Assembly (NCBI GenBank): GCA_035582835.1
Contig: JAYKAV010002442.1
Span: 2,415,432-2,479,431 of the forward strand
Direction: 5' to 3'
Origin: Phoebastria nigripes
Lineage: Eukaryota > Chordata > Aves > Procellariiformes > Diomedeidae
Length of the DNA stretch: 64,000 nt
Positions 1 through 56,105 of the stretch are shown here, piece by piece (within the stretch, counting starts at the first letter, position 1; each line of letters starts with the position of its first letter). The position numbers and the translations under genes are program-made. Under the pieces are notes generated by a model. The model worked only from the letters and a program-made list of their open reading frames with translations, was not told where the DNA came from and searched no databases.

Positions 1-195
1 TGCCCGGGGCGATGCGCGGCGCGGGGGAGCGCATCCCCGCCGGGTACCGCATCCCGCCCCGGCCGCTGCCTCCCCGGGCCGGGGACTGGCTTTCCCCAAA
101 AACTCCCGGCCTGGGCTTCTCCTGGAAGGGGGAGCTGATTTCCAGCCGGTTTCACTACCGGGAGAGCCGCGGTGGCGGGGCACCACCCTCCACCT

Positions 196-258
196 TTTTT
201 TTTTTTTTTTTTNTTTTNTTNTTTTTNGCTNNTTTTNTNANAAAAGAAGAAAAAAAAA
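196..258. repeat. Poly-T/poly-A low-complexity tract with ambiguous bases
   Basis: A long T run is followed by T mixed with many Ns and then by an A-rich stretch. The clustered Ns show that the consensus could not be resolved across the homopolymer. It lies in the promoter-side CpG island, so true length and content are unknown. Confidence 0.85.
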
Positions 259-399
259 GCCAGGGAGCGGAGCGGAGCGGAGCCGCGGCTGTCCTGGCGC
301 CCCGCAGGGCTGCCCGGCCGTGCCCCCCGGAGCCGGGAAGGGCCGCCGGCCCCTCGAGGCGTGGCGGGGCCGGTGCCTGCAGCCAGGCAGGAGAGCGGG

Positions 400-714
400 G
401 AGGAAACTTATTTCGAGTGGGGTGGAGAGGGGAGGGCAGGGCAGGGGGTGGGGGTCGGGCAGGGAGGTATCAGCTCCAGGAAATGTGCCTTGGCAGCAGT
501 CGGACGGGCGCTTCCCCGCAGGTTGGTGCGCTCCGCTCCGGAGCCGTCCAGGGCGCGGCGGCTCGCTCCCCAGCCCGGGCAGCTCCGGCGGCGGGGAAGC
601 CGGGGGAGGCCAGCCCGGGGAGGCAGAAGCCGCCGCCGGACCCCCCGGGAGCGGTGGCTGCGGACGCCTCTCCCGCCGGCTCCCCGCAGGAAGGCACCGC
701 CCGGGCCGCCCCAG
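400..714 (+). other. LMX1A: Probable 5' noncoding exon of LMX1A (start unknown)
   Basis: A textbook donor CAG|GTAAGA lies at 714/715, and an acceptor ending in TTGGCAG lies at 1030-1031, 40 bases before the LMX1A start codon. Together they define a 317 bp intron in the 5'UTR. Human LMX1A also has a noncoding first exon, from general knowledge of the gene. The left edge of this exon is not visible; 400 is only a placeholder. Open frames run through it because it is GC-rich, but they show no known domain. An unspliced leader reaching the ATG is the alternative. Confidence 0.5.
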
Positions 715-1071
715 GTAAGAAGCCGAGCCCCGCCGACGGCAGCCCCTCATCCTCCCGTCCCGCTGCCGCGGGGGGCCCCGGGGCCGGCCGCCCCCCACGT
801 CGGGGCCGCGGGGCTGGTGGGACGCTGCGAGCCCACCCGGGGCAGCGGCCGCGAAGCCGGAGCGGGGGGTCCGGGAGGGGTCTCTCCCGCTCGGCGGCAG
901 GGAGGGAGGGAAGGAGGAGGGGAGCGGGGCGCCCCGGGAGCGGGCGGGCAGCCGGGGCGGGGAAGCCCCGGCCGGGGGCGGCGGGGCCGGCGGCCGGGGC
1001 TGAGCGCGGCGTGTCCGGGCTGTGTTGGCAGGCGGGCGGCGCGGCCCCCTCGCCCGGCCCGGCTCCCCACC

Positions 1072-45157
<44,086 letters not shown>

Positions 45158-46020
45158 GCGCAGCGTGGTCCCCGGCACGGGGCAGCCGATGCCGCCGCGC
45201 TGCCCAGAGGGGCTGCAGAGCCCCCGGGGTTGGGAGGGAGGGGGAAGCGACACTGCTGGGATGCTGTCAAACAATATGTTGTAGCTTGGGATTCCCAAGG
45301 AGCGAGTTAAGTTATGGGTTGCATAGTTTCATGTTTCTCTTAGGAGCCTAGGATTAGGGACAGGAGTGGTTTTTGCAGCTGGCTGGTGGGTTTTCAAATT
45401 TCAAAAGGGGAACCAAATTTCTCATTTTGGCAGGGGGGAAAGGCAGGGGGAGGGGGAAACCCTTCCCGCGGGAGCATCCCGGTGCCGTATCCCCTCTGCA
45501 CCACCTTCGGTCCGAGCGGCGGAAAGAGCAAACTGCTGATTTTCACGGGGGGAGCCTGCAGCATCAGCTGGGCTTTGAAATTTGAAAAGCTGACAACGCT
45601 TTGGGGAAACACAGGGAAAATTTTGCTGCGGGGTTTTCCCTCTGTTCCCTCGACCAGCTTGAGCGCTCGCTGTTTAAACACAGGGACTTTTAAGATAGAT
45701 GTTCCCATGCGAATATAGAAAGCTAGAAACCCCTAACATCGTCCCCGTCCCCGAGGATGGGGCTGTGTGTGTGTATGTGTGTGTGTGTGGGCACGCACGT
45801 GTGTGTGTGCAGAGCTGTGTGGCTGTGGGTGATGTACTGCACAGCCACACCTGCCAGATTGTATCAACAAAGTTTATTTCTAAGTCTATCAGAAATTTAC
45901 TGTACAGCAAAAGTAACTTTATTTTCAGCGTGAACCATATTTAAGGAAATACTCAATGCACTTAAGTTATAAGATGAAATAATTTACTTTTTATAAACGT
46001 TATGTTTAGGTTGCAAAAGC
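45158..46020 (+). other. LMX1A: LMX1A 3'UTR, right end uncertain
   Basis: Non-repetitive sequence follows the stop, GC-rich at first and AT-rich from about 45860 to 46010, as is common near the end of a 3'UTR. No canonical AATAAA lies between 45158 and 47000. The nearest variants are TATAAA at about 45992 and ATTAAA at 46788, so the polyadenylation site is not fixed and 46020 is a rough guess. A longer UTR reaching the poly-A tract at 46.8 kb is possible. Confidence 0.5.
45764..45809. repeat. TG/CA dinucleotide microsatellite in the 3'UTR region
   Basis: Two TG runs are separated by TATG and GGGCACGCACG. The position within the probable LMX1A 3'UTR makes length polymorphism here potentially transcribed. 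Confidence 0.85.
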
Positions 46021-46787
46021 CCAGTGACAGGGAAGGAACATCAGTTCGTTTCAGGCGATAGGTTTGGGTTTCAGGGTTGGTTATTTTTGGTGCTCTCAGG
46101 TTGCCCCACTGGTTTTGAGGTGAAGTTGGAACCCAAATCAGGGCTGGCTCCAGGGACCTGCCCCTCTGCCAGCAGATCGATGGGGACAGCATGGTGGCCA
46201 GGTCCTGTCCCCACCGCTGGACGTGGCCAGGAGGTCGGTATGGGGTGGACGATGCTGCTAGAGCTGGTGGACACCCTGGCCCATCGGGGCTCAGCTCTGC
46301 TTCTCTGCATCACCTCTCTCCTTCCCACGGCAGGACCCAGCCTGCCTCTGCCAGCAACCCCATCCTGTACCCTCAAATATGGGTGCTAGACCAGTGGGAG
46401 CTGCTGTCCTGGCTCTAGAAGACACTACAGCTGGTATCGCCACCCCTCGGGTGAAGGAGAAAGGAGGGAGAGCCCTGCATTTCCCACCCCGTGCTCGGGT
46501 TCATCCCTGCAGGAGCCGTGGGAACCTGGGGAAAGTTCTCCTTAGGGTCGAGCCTTCAGCTGACCCTCACCTCATCCCCACTCTCGTTTTCATGCGTTGT
46601 GTCCTTTTGTGCTGCTGTTCACAAATGATGTAAGCGACAACCCGTAAAGACATGCAAGTGACTGTGAGGCTCAAAACACTGGCTCATTGCCACCATACGA
46701 TCTGACACTGAATGTAGCGGGGTCTGGAGATGGCTGACCCGGCGGGAGATGCTGACACACTGTCAGAAATCACATACCAAGATGAAA

Positions 46788-46829
46788 TTAAAAAAAAAAA
46801 AAAAATCTCTGGAAAAAAAAAAAAAAAAA
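46788..46829. repeat. Two adjacent poly-A tracts
   Basis: An ATTAAA leads into about 15 As, then TCTCTGG, then about 17 As. It may be the remains of a retroposed tail or simple slippage. Confidence 0.8.
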
Positions 46830-48429
46830 GCCTGGTGTCTTCTTGCGTGGGGTGTCCCCTTGACTCGGAGAGGGAAGGGTTTGAATCATCTCCAAAGTCG
46901 GCAAGGTGTCGGGTAGGGTATGGTGAGACCGTGGGGGAAGCTTCTGCTCCTTGGGTTTTCGATATCAAATATTCTCTGGTCTGAGACTAAACTGGCCCTT
47001 GAGGGTCCTCTGTGGCCAATGGATGGAGATTGGTGGATCTGGAAGGTGACACATCTATCTCTGGCTCCCACCCGAGGTGGCAGTGAGGGGCTTGCTGGGG
47101 CTCTCCACTGAGCACAGCAGGACTGCGCAGGACTCGCTCAGCTGTGAACAGCCAACTTTCAGACATCTGTAGGCAGCGGAGATGACTCCCAGCCAAAATG
47201 ACAAAAGCAAAAGGGAGGCCAGATACCAGGCAACCTTCTTTACAACAAGGAGGAATCTTGCAGAAAGGATGGGCAAAAAGAGAAAAAGAAAAGCGTTTTG
47301 CATGTTTGCCAGCTGTCTCGGCATGGGCTCGTGTGTTTGTACCACCAGAAAACTCTGCTTCATGTTTACACCTGCCCACAGTGTTTCTATGCTCTTAGCA
47401 TTGAAGAAGAGCTGGAGAAGCCAGGACAGCCAGGTTACTAGCAAAACATTTTCCCGAACGCATGAGCTCTTGGCTTAAAACGCCCTGCAGACCTCATTGG
47501 TACCTTCACATCCCTGGTTGCCACCTCAGCTCACTGAGCAGAGCATGGCTGGGAGGCATTTGTCCTCCCCCGGGGCAGGGGGACTGCAGGAGTGGGAAAG
47601 CATTTCTGCAGGCCAGGTTATCCCATAAGTGCTCTCACCTGGACTATCACTTCACCATGAACCCCAACTCTCCATGGCAGGGCCATGGGCAACTCCATGT
47701 TAGGACTGCCTGAAAGGTATGGGTGGGTATTTCCCAATAGGAGTTGCTCTCATCGCAGCTCCCTGACATGGAGAGGTTCCACAAATATGTGCTGATGCCA
47801 CCAAATTGGGGATGGGGATCCACAACTCATTATCTGAGATGTTCAAAACAAGGTGTCCTCCTTCCTGCCCTTCATCAGTCACTGCTTTGCTGTCCCTGTG
47901 CTATAAAATGCTTTCAAAGTCCAACCTGCAGGAAAAAAATGTTCTAAAATGGTGTGACTGTGTGAAGAAAACTTGTGATTTTTATTTTGCAAGTTGTAAT
48001 TTCCTAGGAACAGCATGGATTTCTTGGGTTGGTTTGGGGTTTTGCTCTATTTCAGGACAGAAGAGCATGGCACCTGACCCTAGGAACAGCAACTGCTGCA
48101 AAACCCCCCCAGCAGCCCCAGCCGAGCAGTGTCCAGTTTGTTCCAGTCACCCAGTCTGTTCATGTTTTGGGACTGGGTGCTGGGCAGCCTGCCTGGCCCA
48201 AACTGCTCGGGACTGTGTTCTTGGTCATCCTGCAGCTGAGTGTTTCCCCTTGCTCCCCAAAATGAAGACTTATTTTTAATCACTGCACAGGCTCTATTTT
48301 CTCTCAACAATAACATTTTGATTACAAAACATCTCTGAGCCCTTAACTGGCCTCTGTTGCCTCAAACATGAGCTGAAAAAGCACAGAAAGAAGGCTGGAG
48401 AAATGTCTAACATGTAGGAGAAGGCTTTC

Positions 48430-48620
48430 TGTGGAGAATTAAATAAGCTGTATTAAGCTGCAAGGTCTTCTCTACCAGTAGAAATAACTCATCTGTGCCT
48501 GCTTGCTCATTTGGGATGTAATTAGTGAGTCACCAGGTGAAGGTGTTGCAGGAGGGAGGGTAAAACCCTATAAAAGCAGGATTCACAGGTTGCCTAGGTT
48601 TGGGAGGAGGTGGGAAGATG
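48430..48620 (+). promoter_or_regulatory. Motif cluster with TATA-like box, possible enhancer or promoter
   Basis: In 60 bases there are TAATTAG at 48519-48525, an AP-1 type TGAGTCA at 48526-48532, the E-box CAGGTG at 48534-48539 and TATAAAAG at 48569-48576. The order, with TATA last, would allow plus-strand initiation near 48600. No coding exon follows, and there is no CpG island, so this may equally be an enhancer or chance. Confidence 0.22.
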
Positions 48621-51600
48621 TGCCCTGGGAAGCTGCCTAGCCTGATTTGAGATGATCTTGTGAAGGACAGCAGGGTAGGGGCTTGTGTGTGAGTTTTGCT
48701 GTGTTTCTAAAGCCCTTGCTCATTTGAAGAGATAATTATGTGTTGGGGAATTTCTTTGTAGAGATTGTGGTATTTGTTTGTACTTTACTTTTGCAAAGCA
48801 CAAGGGTGATACCTGTTGTAAGTGCTAGTATTTTTTTTAATGTTGGCTAAGCATAATTTTTTAGCTGTTGTCTCCAAANCCAACTTCTGGGTGGATGATA
48901 CAGAAAGGCAAAAATCCTATCTTTTAGTTTGGGATTTTGGCACAGGAGGGTTCTACAGNAGCAGGGAAAATGGTTGAACCTGTCCTGGCATGGACAGGCT
49001 GGTGAAATTATGGCTTGGGGTTTCCCTATCACTGGGCTTGGTGGTCTTGGAGAAACGCTGGCTGGTGCTAGTGGAGCAGAGGAGATCTGGGCTGGGGTGA
49101 GGCTGATAGTCACAGCGGGCTGGAGGTGGAGATGTGCTTTGCTTGTGGAAAGGGGGCAGATCTGGGGGAGGTAGAGGACGTGTGGTGTGGAGGAGCTGCT
49201 GTGACCTGTGAAGCCAGCATGAGCCTGACTTGTAGGATCCAGCTGTAGTGGCTGGGTTAANACCACCCAGGCTTGCAATAGAAAAATGGATGTTTTCATT
49301 AATCGTTATTAAAATTGTCTTAAAAATCCCCCTCACTTGGGTGCTTCTTAAAACATTGTGTTTAAAGGATTTTTTTTTTAAAAAAATCTTTTAAAGAGAA
49401 AAGGTTTGTCTTTCCCACCCACTGCTATCTCCTATTTGAAAAATGTTCACCTACATCAGTCTGGCTTTCCATCAGCCTAACTATCAATTTACACTTACCA
49501 AATTACTTCCTCCAAAATAAAACCCCCATAAAACCCATGTCATACAGATTGGTTGCCTACTTTTAAAATCTTGCAAAATGTAATGACATGCTATAATAAC
49601 AGTATCTCAAGGTATGTGTGTGTATATGTATAAAATTATTATATATAGTATATAATTTTGGGGAAGGATCAGTATTGTGGAAGGGGGCAGATCTTTGTCT
49701 AGTAAAATCGGCAGAATTCATGGTCTTAAACCTGTCCTNCTCCTGCAAGTTGGCCTGTGTGCTTGATACAACCGGAACACAAGTCCAGCTTGGAATTGTG
49801 CAATGCGGCAGCAGATGTGGGTCCTCCTGTCATCTGGATTTCATATTCTGTTGTGCCTTATATCAGGGTGTGGATGGATCCTGCCAAAGCAAAACTGGCT
49901 GGGCCTTATCTTCTGCAAATGATGGAGTCACTGCATGGCAGATGACTTCTTGTCAGGCCGGGTGGGTTGTTGGATGTCCCTGGGTGGGTGGTGGGTTTGC
50001 TATCTTCAGGACTGGCCCCTCTGGAATGTACTTTCATGGTGCTGCTTTGCCATACCGTGCTCCATGTCTGAGCCCGCTCTCAGCCTGGGGAGCGACTCCC
50101 TAGGACAGATGATATCTTCTTGTCAAAGCCAGGAAGAAAAGAACAAGGTCTGACATGAAAACAGGCTCTACCTTGCTCTCTAAGGCAAGGGCAATGCCAG
50201 GAAAAGGTTGGGAGCTGACCTTCGTGTCTCTAGTGACTCAAAACAAAGCCCCCTCTGTTCAGGCACTGCTCGGTGGCCAAGGAAAGATCAAGTCAGAGAT
50301 TATTTTTCAGTTGAGGACACTGATTAGATGATACTGATAGCCAGGAAAGAGCTAGCTCTGAGTGATATTATGTTAATTAACTTGCTCTTTGAGAATGGAT
50401 GGTACAGGAGCTTGTGGCAGATGCAGACTNGAGCGAAACTCAAAATGGTACTGGCCAATACTGGCTGGGTTTGCATCTGGAGATTTAAATCTTGATGGCA
50501 TTTGTGGGAGACTTGTAGTGCACAGACATAGGAGCTGGAGCAAGCAACCTTCCTGGAAGCATGTTACCTTGGTAGCTGATGCTGTCTAGGAAAACCACCT
50601 CCAGTTGAAGGGTTGGATCCTTGCCTTGCTCAAAATGGCCTGGCTTAGCATGTAAGTGAAGTCAGTGGAGCTGTGCTGGCTCCTGCCAGCTGAGATGTGG
50701 GCAATAAGAGACCCCAAAACAGACAGCTTCCTAGCAAAGAAGAGCTTGGTGCAGTGAGGAGGTCCATGTGTGAACCCCAGTGCACAGCCACCTCCCCAGC
50801 CCCTTCCTGCACCGGGTGTTTGCAGGCTGGCAGGACGAGGGCTGCTTTCGTGTGTGATGTGGGCATGCACTCATATACAAAAAGAGCCTGCAGGAGAGTT
50901 TCTTGTGTACCCACATCAGTGGGTTGTCTTTCTGCACATCTGAGGTGGAAAGGGCATGAATCCCAGGGAAGCCACAGGCTGGGTCTTTCCCTGGAACTGG
51001 ACATGGGAGGTAGCAAATGCTGCTTTTCTGGTGGGAAAAGACCAAAGCTTTGGTTGCTTCTGTCACCTTTCCGGAGTGAAATCATTTGCCAGATGTCTGA
51101 TATCTACACTGATGCTGTTCTGGGCACAAAATGTCACCCATCATTAGAAAACGCTTGTCTTGTGACGCATGATAGGGCTCAAACCACTGAGGATGAGTGC
51201 CTTGGCCTTATGGTAGGTCTGTGAGCAAGATCCCAGGTAACACCAGCTGTCCAAACCTGTGACTTGCATTTGCTAAGTCTTTTCTTCCACTGCTCATCTG
51301 CATGGAAAGTTCATTTTTAAAAAAAGCTTTGTGAAATGGTAAAGACTTGCCATGGAAAGGCAGGAAAATGATTAGAAGCTCTTCAGGTGTAAAAAGGTGA
51401 ATAATAGCTTCTTATCTTGTTGGAGATCAGACCAAATTCTTGTCTCCATTCTTCTGAGTGGCAATGTGTTGGTCATGAAAAGGTTATCTTGTCAGCTGTA
51501 GACCTCCTAGACACTGATGTGGAGGCTGACATGTGCTTGCCTGGTTGACATGTATAAGTTCACAGGCTGAGGACGAGCGTATCCAACTGCAAACCATGTC

Positions 51601-54600
51601 AAAACACTCCAAGTGATCAAATGCCGACAGCACTTTCGGTGAAGAACAGCAGATTCCCACTGCCTCAGGCCCTCTGCGCTGCTGCTTCAGAGGGGAGATC
51701 AGATTTCTCCTCTGATGACCCCGAGAACAGGGGGCTCATTCAGAGGGATGCTTGGTGGATTGAATCATGGTCTCAGGGCAGAGTAAATCTGTGGCAGGAG
51801 GCAGGCAGATCCTGTGGCACAGAGATGGGGAGCTGGTGGTGAACCCTGGCAAGCAGTGCCCTAGGGTCCTTATCAACCTGGTGGCTTCAAGTGGGGTGAA
51901 GAGCTAATGACCCTTTTCTTACCAATCTTATTTAGGACTCTTAGAGAGCCCAGGCAGGATTAGTGCCCTGGAGAGTTGAGCTTTGGTATCTCAGATNGGT
52001 GCTCTGAAACTGGCTGGCCCCCAGCAGCTCTGGCTCTCCTCTTGCCTCTGTTCCTTGCGGTACAGATGCAATAGTATCTGCTTCGGAGAGGAGGGGCTGT
52101 GAAGGGAGGTATCCATGGAGCCTCGGGCTTCTCTGCACTTTCCCGAGAGCATCTGCGAGGAAACAAGTCTGTGCTCAACACAAGCTCAAAATAATATGTG
52201 AGCACGGAGGGCCCTGAGGCTTGTGTGCAGAGGGTGAGGAGGAGATGGGAAACAGTGAGCAACCACCCATTTGCCGAACGAGGCAGGGACTGTATGGAAA
52301 ATATAGCATGAGGTCATGGAACTAGAGATGTAGCGTAACGCCTGTGCCTTGGGTGGCTGATTATGTTGTCCTGACAACCTCGAGCTGGTGTCCCAGGGTT
52401 GGAGGGTTTGGCTCTGCAGCCGAGTGCATGTAGGTATTTGGGAAGTAACTGGAGAGCCCCTGAGGAGTTTGAGAAGAGGAGACTGGTGAAACTCTTCCAA
52501 AAGGATTAGCTGGAGCCTGCCAGAAGCTATAACTGACTGTTGGCTGCTCTGTCTCCTCCTGGAGTAGGCGGAGGAGTGATGAAGGAGCGGTGACATCCCA
52601 GTGCTGCCAGCAGAAGACCTGGGGGCTGGGGCATGTGAAGCCTCATCCCATGGGGCAAAGACTGCCTTTGCAGGGAGCTCTTCAACAAAAGCTGGGGTGG
52701 GAGAGCTGGAGACAGGGTGAGAAGCTCAGGCAGGACACAGTGGTTAAAGGACAGTAGCAAATGTGGCAGAGCAGCTCGTCTAAAAAAGGGGATGTTACCT
52801 GCAGGTGGGACCAGAGTGGTTGGGGAAGATGAGGCAGTCACTTCCCTGTTAAGACAAAAGGAGCAGCCCCACCATGGGTGACCAGGAGGCCTAAGGAGAG
52901 GCAGTGTGAACCATCTGAAAGCCTGTTTTGATCCTCAAATTTAAGGTATGAGAAATGAGGCCAATTCTCAGCACCAGTTGGCTGAGCATGGACAGGCTTC
53001 TGCAGCCAGTGGCAGGGAAAGAGAACAGCATGGCTGGTGTTTGACCAGTGGCTTTCCCATGTCAAGCTGGGTTACCTGGGAGTGTGAGATGGGGAAGGGA
53101 CACTGAATCCAGAGAAAAGTATCAGTGAGTCTTTGGCAAGGAGTTAGACCCACGAAGAAGCCCGAAGGCAGATGCTATCCTCAAAGGCATTGCAATGTGT
53201 TAGGCAGCAGTGGTGGGACCCATAGCCCATGCCATGCCCCAGAAATGGTTGTACAAACTGAGCTGCTTTGCCTCTTTCCTGGGCTTTACATCAGTTCCCA
53301 TCAATTAGAGGCTAATTGCTTCCTTCAGAAAGCTTTTAAGTGCAAGCAAGCTTATGCAAGATGATGAATTTGCCTCCTAATAGATTATTCCTGCAGTTTA
53401 ACAGCTGTTTCCCTGACTTGCTTATTTTTTCTTTTCCTCAAAACAAAAATCTGCTGTTGATATGACCAGCTCACCTCCAGCCAGGAGCTCGTGAGGAGCT
53501 AACAAATGTTTGTGGCAGTGCTGGCTTTTGTGAAGGGATTGACAGAAGTGCCTGGTGGAGAGTGTATTAGCCAGGGCTGGAGCTGGCGGGGAAGAGCTTC
53601 CCCATGAAATATGAATAAGCAGAGGAGATGTTGTGTTTTCAGTCCTCCCCATGATGGCCTCAAAGCTGTGGTGTGCTGGGGGAGGAGGAAGAGTCCTGTT
53701 TCATCCCACAGCCCTGGGCCACCCGAGCTTAGGTGCTGCCTGACCGCGTGCACCCGGCCACCCCGTCCCGATAGCATCGGGGTGAATACAGTAGGCGCTT
53801 TGTGCCTGGGGGGGGATTTGGTTACTTGGGAGCAACTCTGCTCCTGGGGAAGACGATGACAATGTGCTGGGGGGAAGAGGGGCTTGGACAAAAAAAAGAC
53901 AGTGCCAGTTTGTGAATTCCTCTGGCATTGTTTCAAGGTGCTTCCTAAGGAAGAAGTCACTGGGCTCCCTGCATGCAAGGGCTTTATAGCGGGTTACCTG
54001 GTCTGCATCTACCCCCTCTTGCCTTACATCCTTACTGGTGCGGTGCTTGCTGTGCTATACTGCAACCTCTCCAGGACACATACTCCCTTTTAGCTGCTAT
54101 TACAAGTCCCACTCTTCATTCCCAGCAAGACTGGTGGTGGCTCTTTTTTCTTTCCCAGTAAGTGTTTCTACCTTGCTTTTCTGCTCAGACAAGGCTTACG
54201 CAATTGCCTGGCCAATTCTTGCCAAAATAATTTTTGCGGCTGTTGTCCAATTTTGTTAATTTTGATAAGTTAAAAAATAGGTTTCTATGGGTCTTGCATA
54301 AAGGGANGGTGAAAAGATCTATAAATCTGTCCACTACTTCTCTTCCCCTCCGTGGGGAGACTTCAGTGTGAGCACAGCCCTTGCTGGACTTCAGGAATTG
54401 CATTGGTGAGCATTGCTACCCATGTCACACCTGCAGCTGAGGTGTGAGGCAGGGGTCGAGGCTGCCCACCAAAGGAATGAACAAAGCCATGCGAGATCAG
54501 GCTTTCCAGTAGCTGGGCTGCTACTGAGTCCTTCTGGCCAACAGGTTTCTCTGCCTGAGAAACCCTGTGACTTTTGCTCAGCTGAGCTGAGACCCATGAG

Positions 54601-55969
54601 TACACTTGACGTGCTAGAGTGGTGGGGGAGATGTGTTACTGCTACTGGTGTGTTCTTTCCCTCTCTTGGGATACCTGGCCAAAATGGGTCAGGGATATGT
54701 TGTGATTTATCTGCCTCTCATCCAGGTGGCTGGTGTCTTGGCAGGGTCATAAGAGAAAGTCCTTTACTCTTTTTTTTTCTAGCTAAAGGTCTTGCTCTCC
54801 ACCCCTCTTTTAGCAGCAAGCTCTAGTGAACTTGAGGGTGAAAGTCCTCTGGAGGGTCTCACTGAGGGTTTAACAGTGTGCAAACTTCTTTTTGTGTAGA
54901 TGTCTTGAGTCACCCTGATAACTGTGTTCCTGATGGGGCTTTCTGCTGCATGGGATGCTTCAGTGAGGGAGCAGGACCCTTAACTAAAAGGCAAAAGGCT
55001 TGGGAAGTCCATGGAAAATAGAGCAGTGAAATGCAGAGATGGTGATGAAACTTTGCCATCTGCTCCAGAGCAAACCGGCTGCGGGGAATATTCAGAGCAG
55101 TGCCAACGCACACAAACTTGCTCCGGTGATGTGTTTGCAGTCCTGCTGGTGTGGGAACCCACTGGATGTGGCAACTCAGCTGCTGGTCCCTAATAAAACC
55201 TACAGTGCACCTGGAAGCCTCACCTTTATGTTGGAGAGCGATGGGAAGCTGCCCTTCAGTGCTGGGCAGGTTGCAGTCCTATTGTTCTGAGCTGTGCTTT
55301 TGGTGGGTACTGGTGGGTAACTGGTGTGCCACACTAATNCTGCTGGCTGTCCTGGGAGAGACCTTCCAAGCTGCTTTTCCCAGGAGGGTGCACCTGGTTG
55401 TCCTGTCTGTTAACATCCATGGATTGGAGGACACAAAATACCACTCTCGACACACCACCTGCATGATGCAGGCCAGACTGAGGGCTCTGTGATAACCAGC
55501 CGATAAAACCGTCCTCGAAACCACAGCGACGCGCAGACTTGGGCAAACTTCCCTCGCGGGGTGAACGGATCCAGTTTCAGCTCTAATGGGTTTCCCAGGA
55601 TTTGCAGATGTGAATTATTTGCATTCTTGACTCCAAGGTGAGCGCAGGTGCATCAGATGGTCCCTGTGAGCACCCCTCCGGGGTGCTGTCCCCCACCTCC
55701 CGGGGCGCGGGCGGCTGGGCGAGTGCACAGAGCTGCTATTGTGCATCGCTGCCTGTGCACCAGCTGCCTGCGGGACAGCCAGTCGGGTGCTCAGGGTCTT
55801 GCTTGGTGCTGTCTGGGTGATGGTGCTTTCTAAAGGTGTCTCTCCTTTTTCTCCTCCAGGAGACAAGCCATTTACAGAGTCAAACCCTGAGCTGGCCCTT
55901 GGGCTTTTGGTCAGAGGTCCAAGGAAAACAGTCTTTGCTTTAAACCACCCTCCTTGCGTTTGCTCTGCT

Positions 55970-56105
55970 TAAACTCCAGGACTATTTAACACGCTTCAGC
56001 TTCTTATAAAGTTTCTGTCAAGATGGATTAGCAGCAAGCTGACAGATTGCTATTACAGCCCCAGTGAACTTTTAATACCTGCCAGTAAGTTCTGTGAGTC
56101 CCTTA
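55970..56105. promoter_or_regulatory. AT-rich patch, weak candidate conserved noncoding element
   Basis: Short non-repetitive AT-rich sequence with TATTTAACACG, GGATTAGCAGC and TTTTAATACC elements, flanked by more GC-rich DNA. Called from composition only. Confidence 0.22.

Noticed and set aside
52186..52596. Minus-strand frame suggestive of a transposon-encoded peptide
   Set aside because: No reverse transcriptase, endonuclease or integrase motif could be seen, and flanking sequence shows no element ends.
53884..54093. Short hydrophobic plus-strand frame resembling a membrane segment
   Set aside because: About 70 codons with no family match, no signal for splicing or promoter, and located in sequence with chance frames of similar size.
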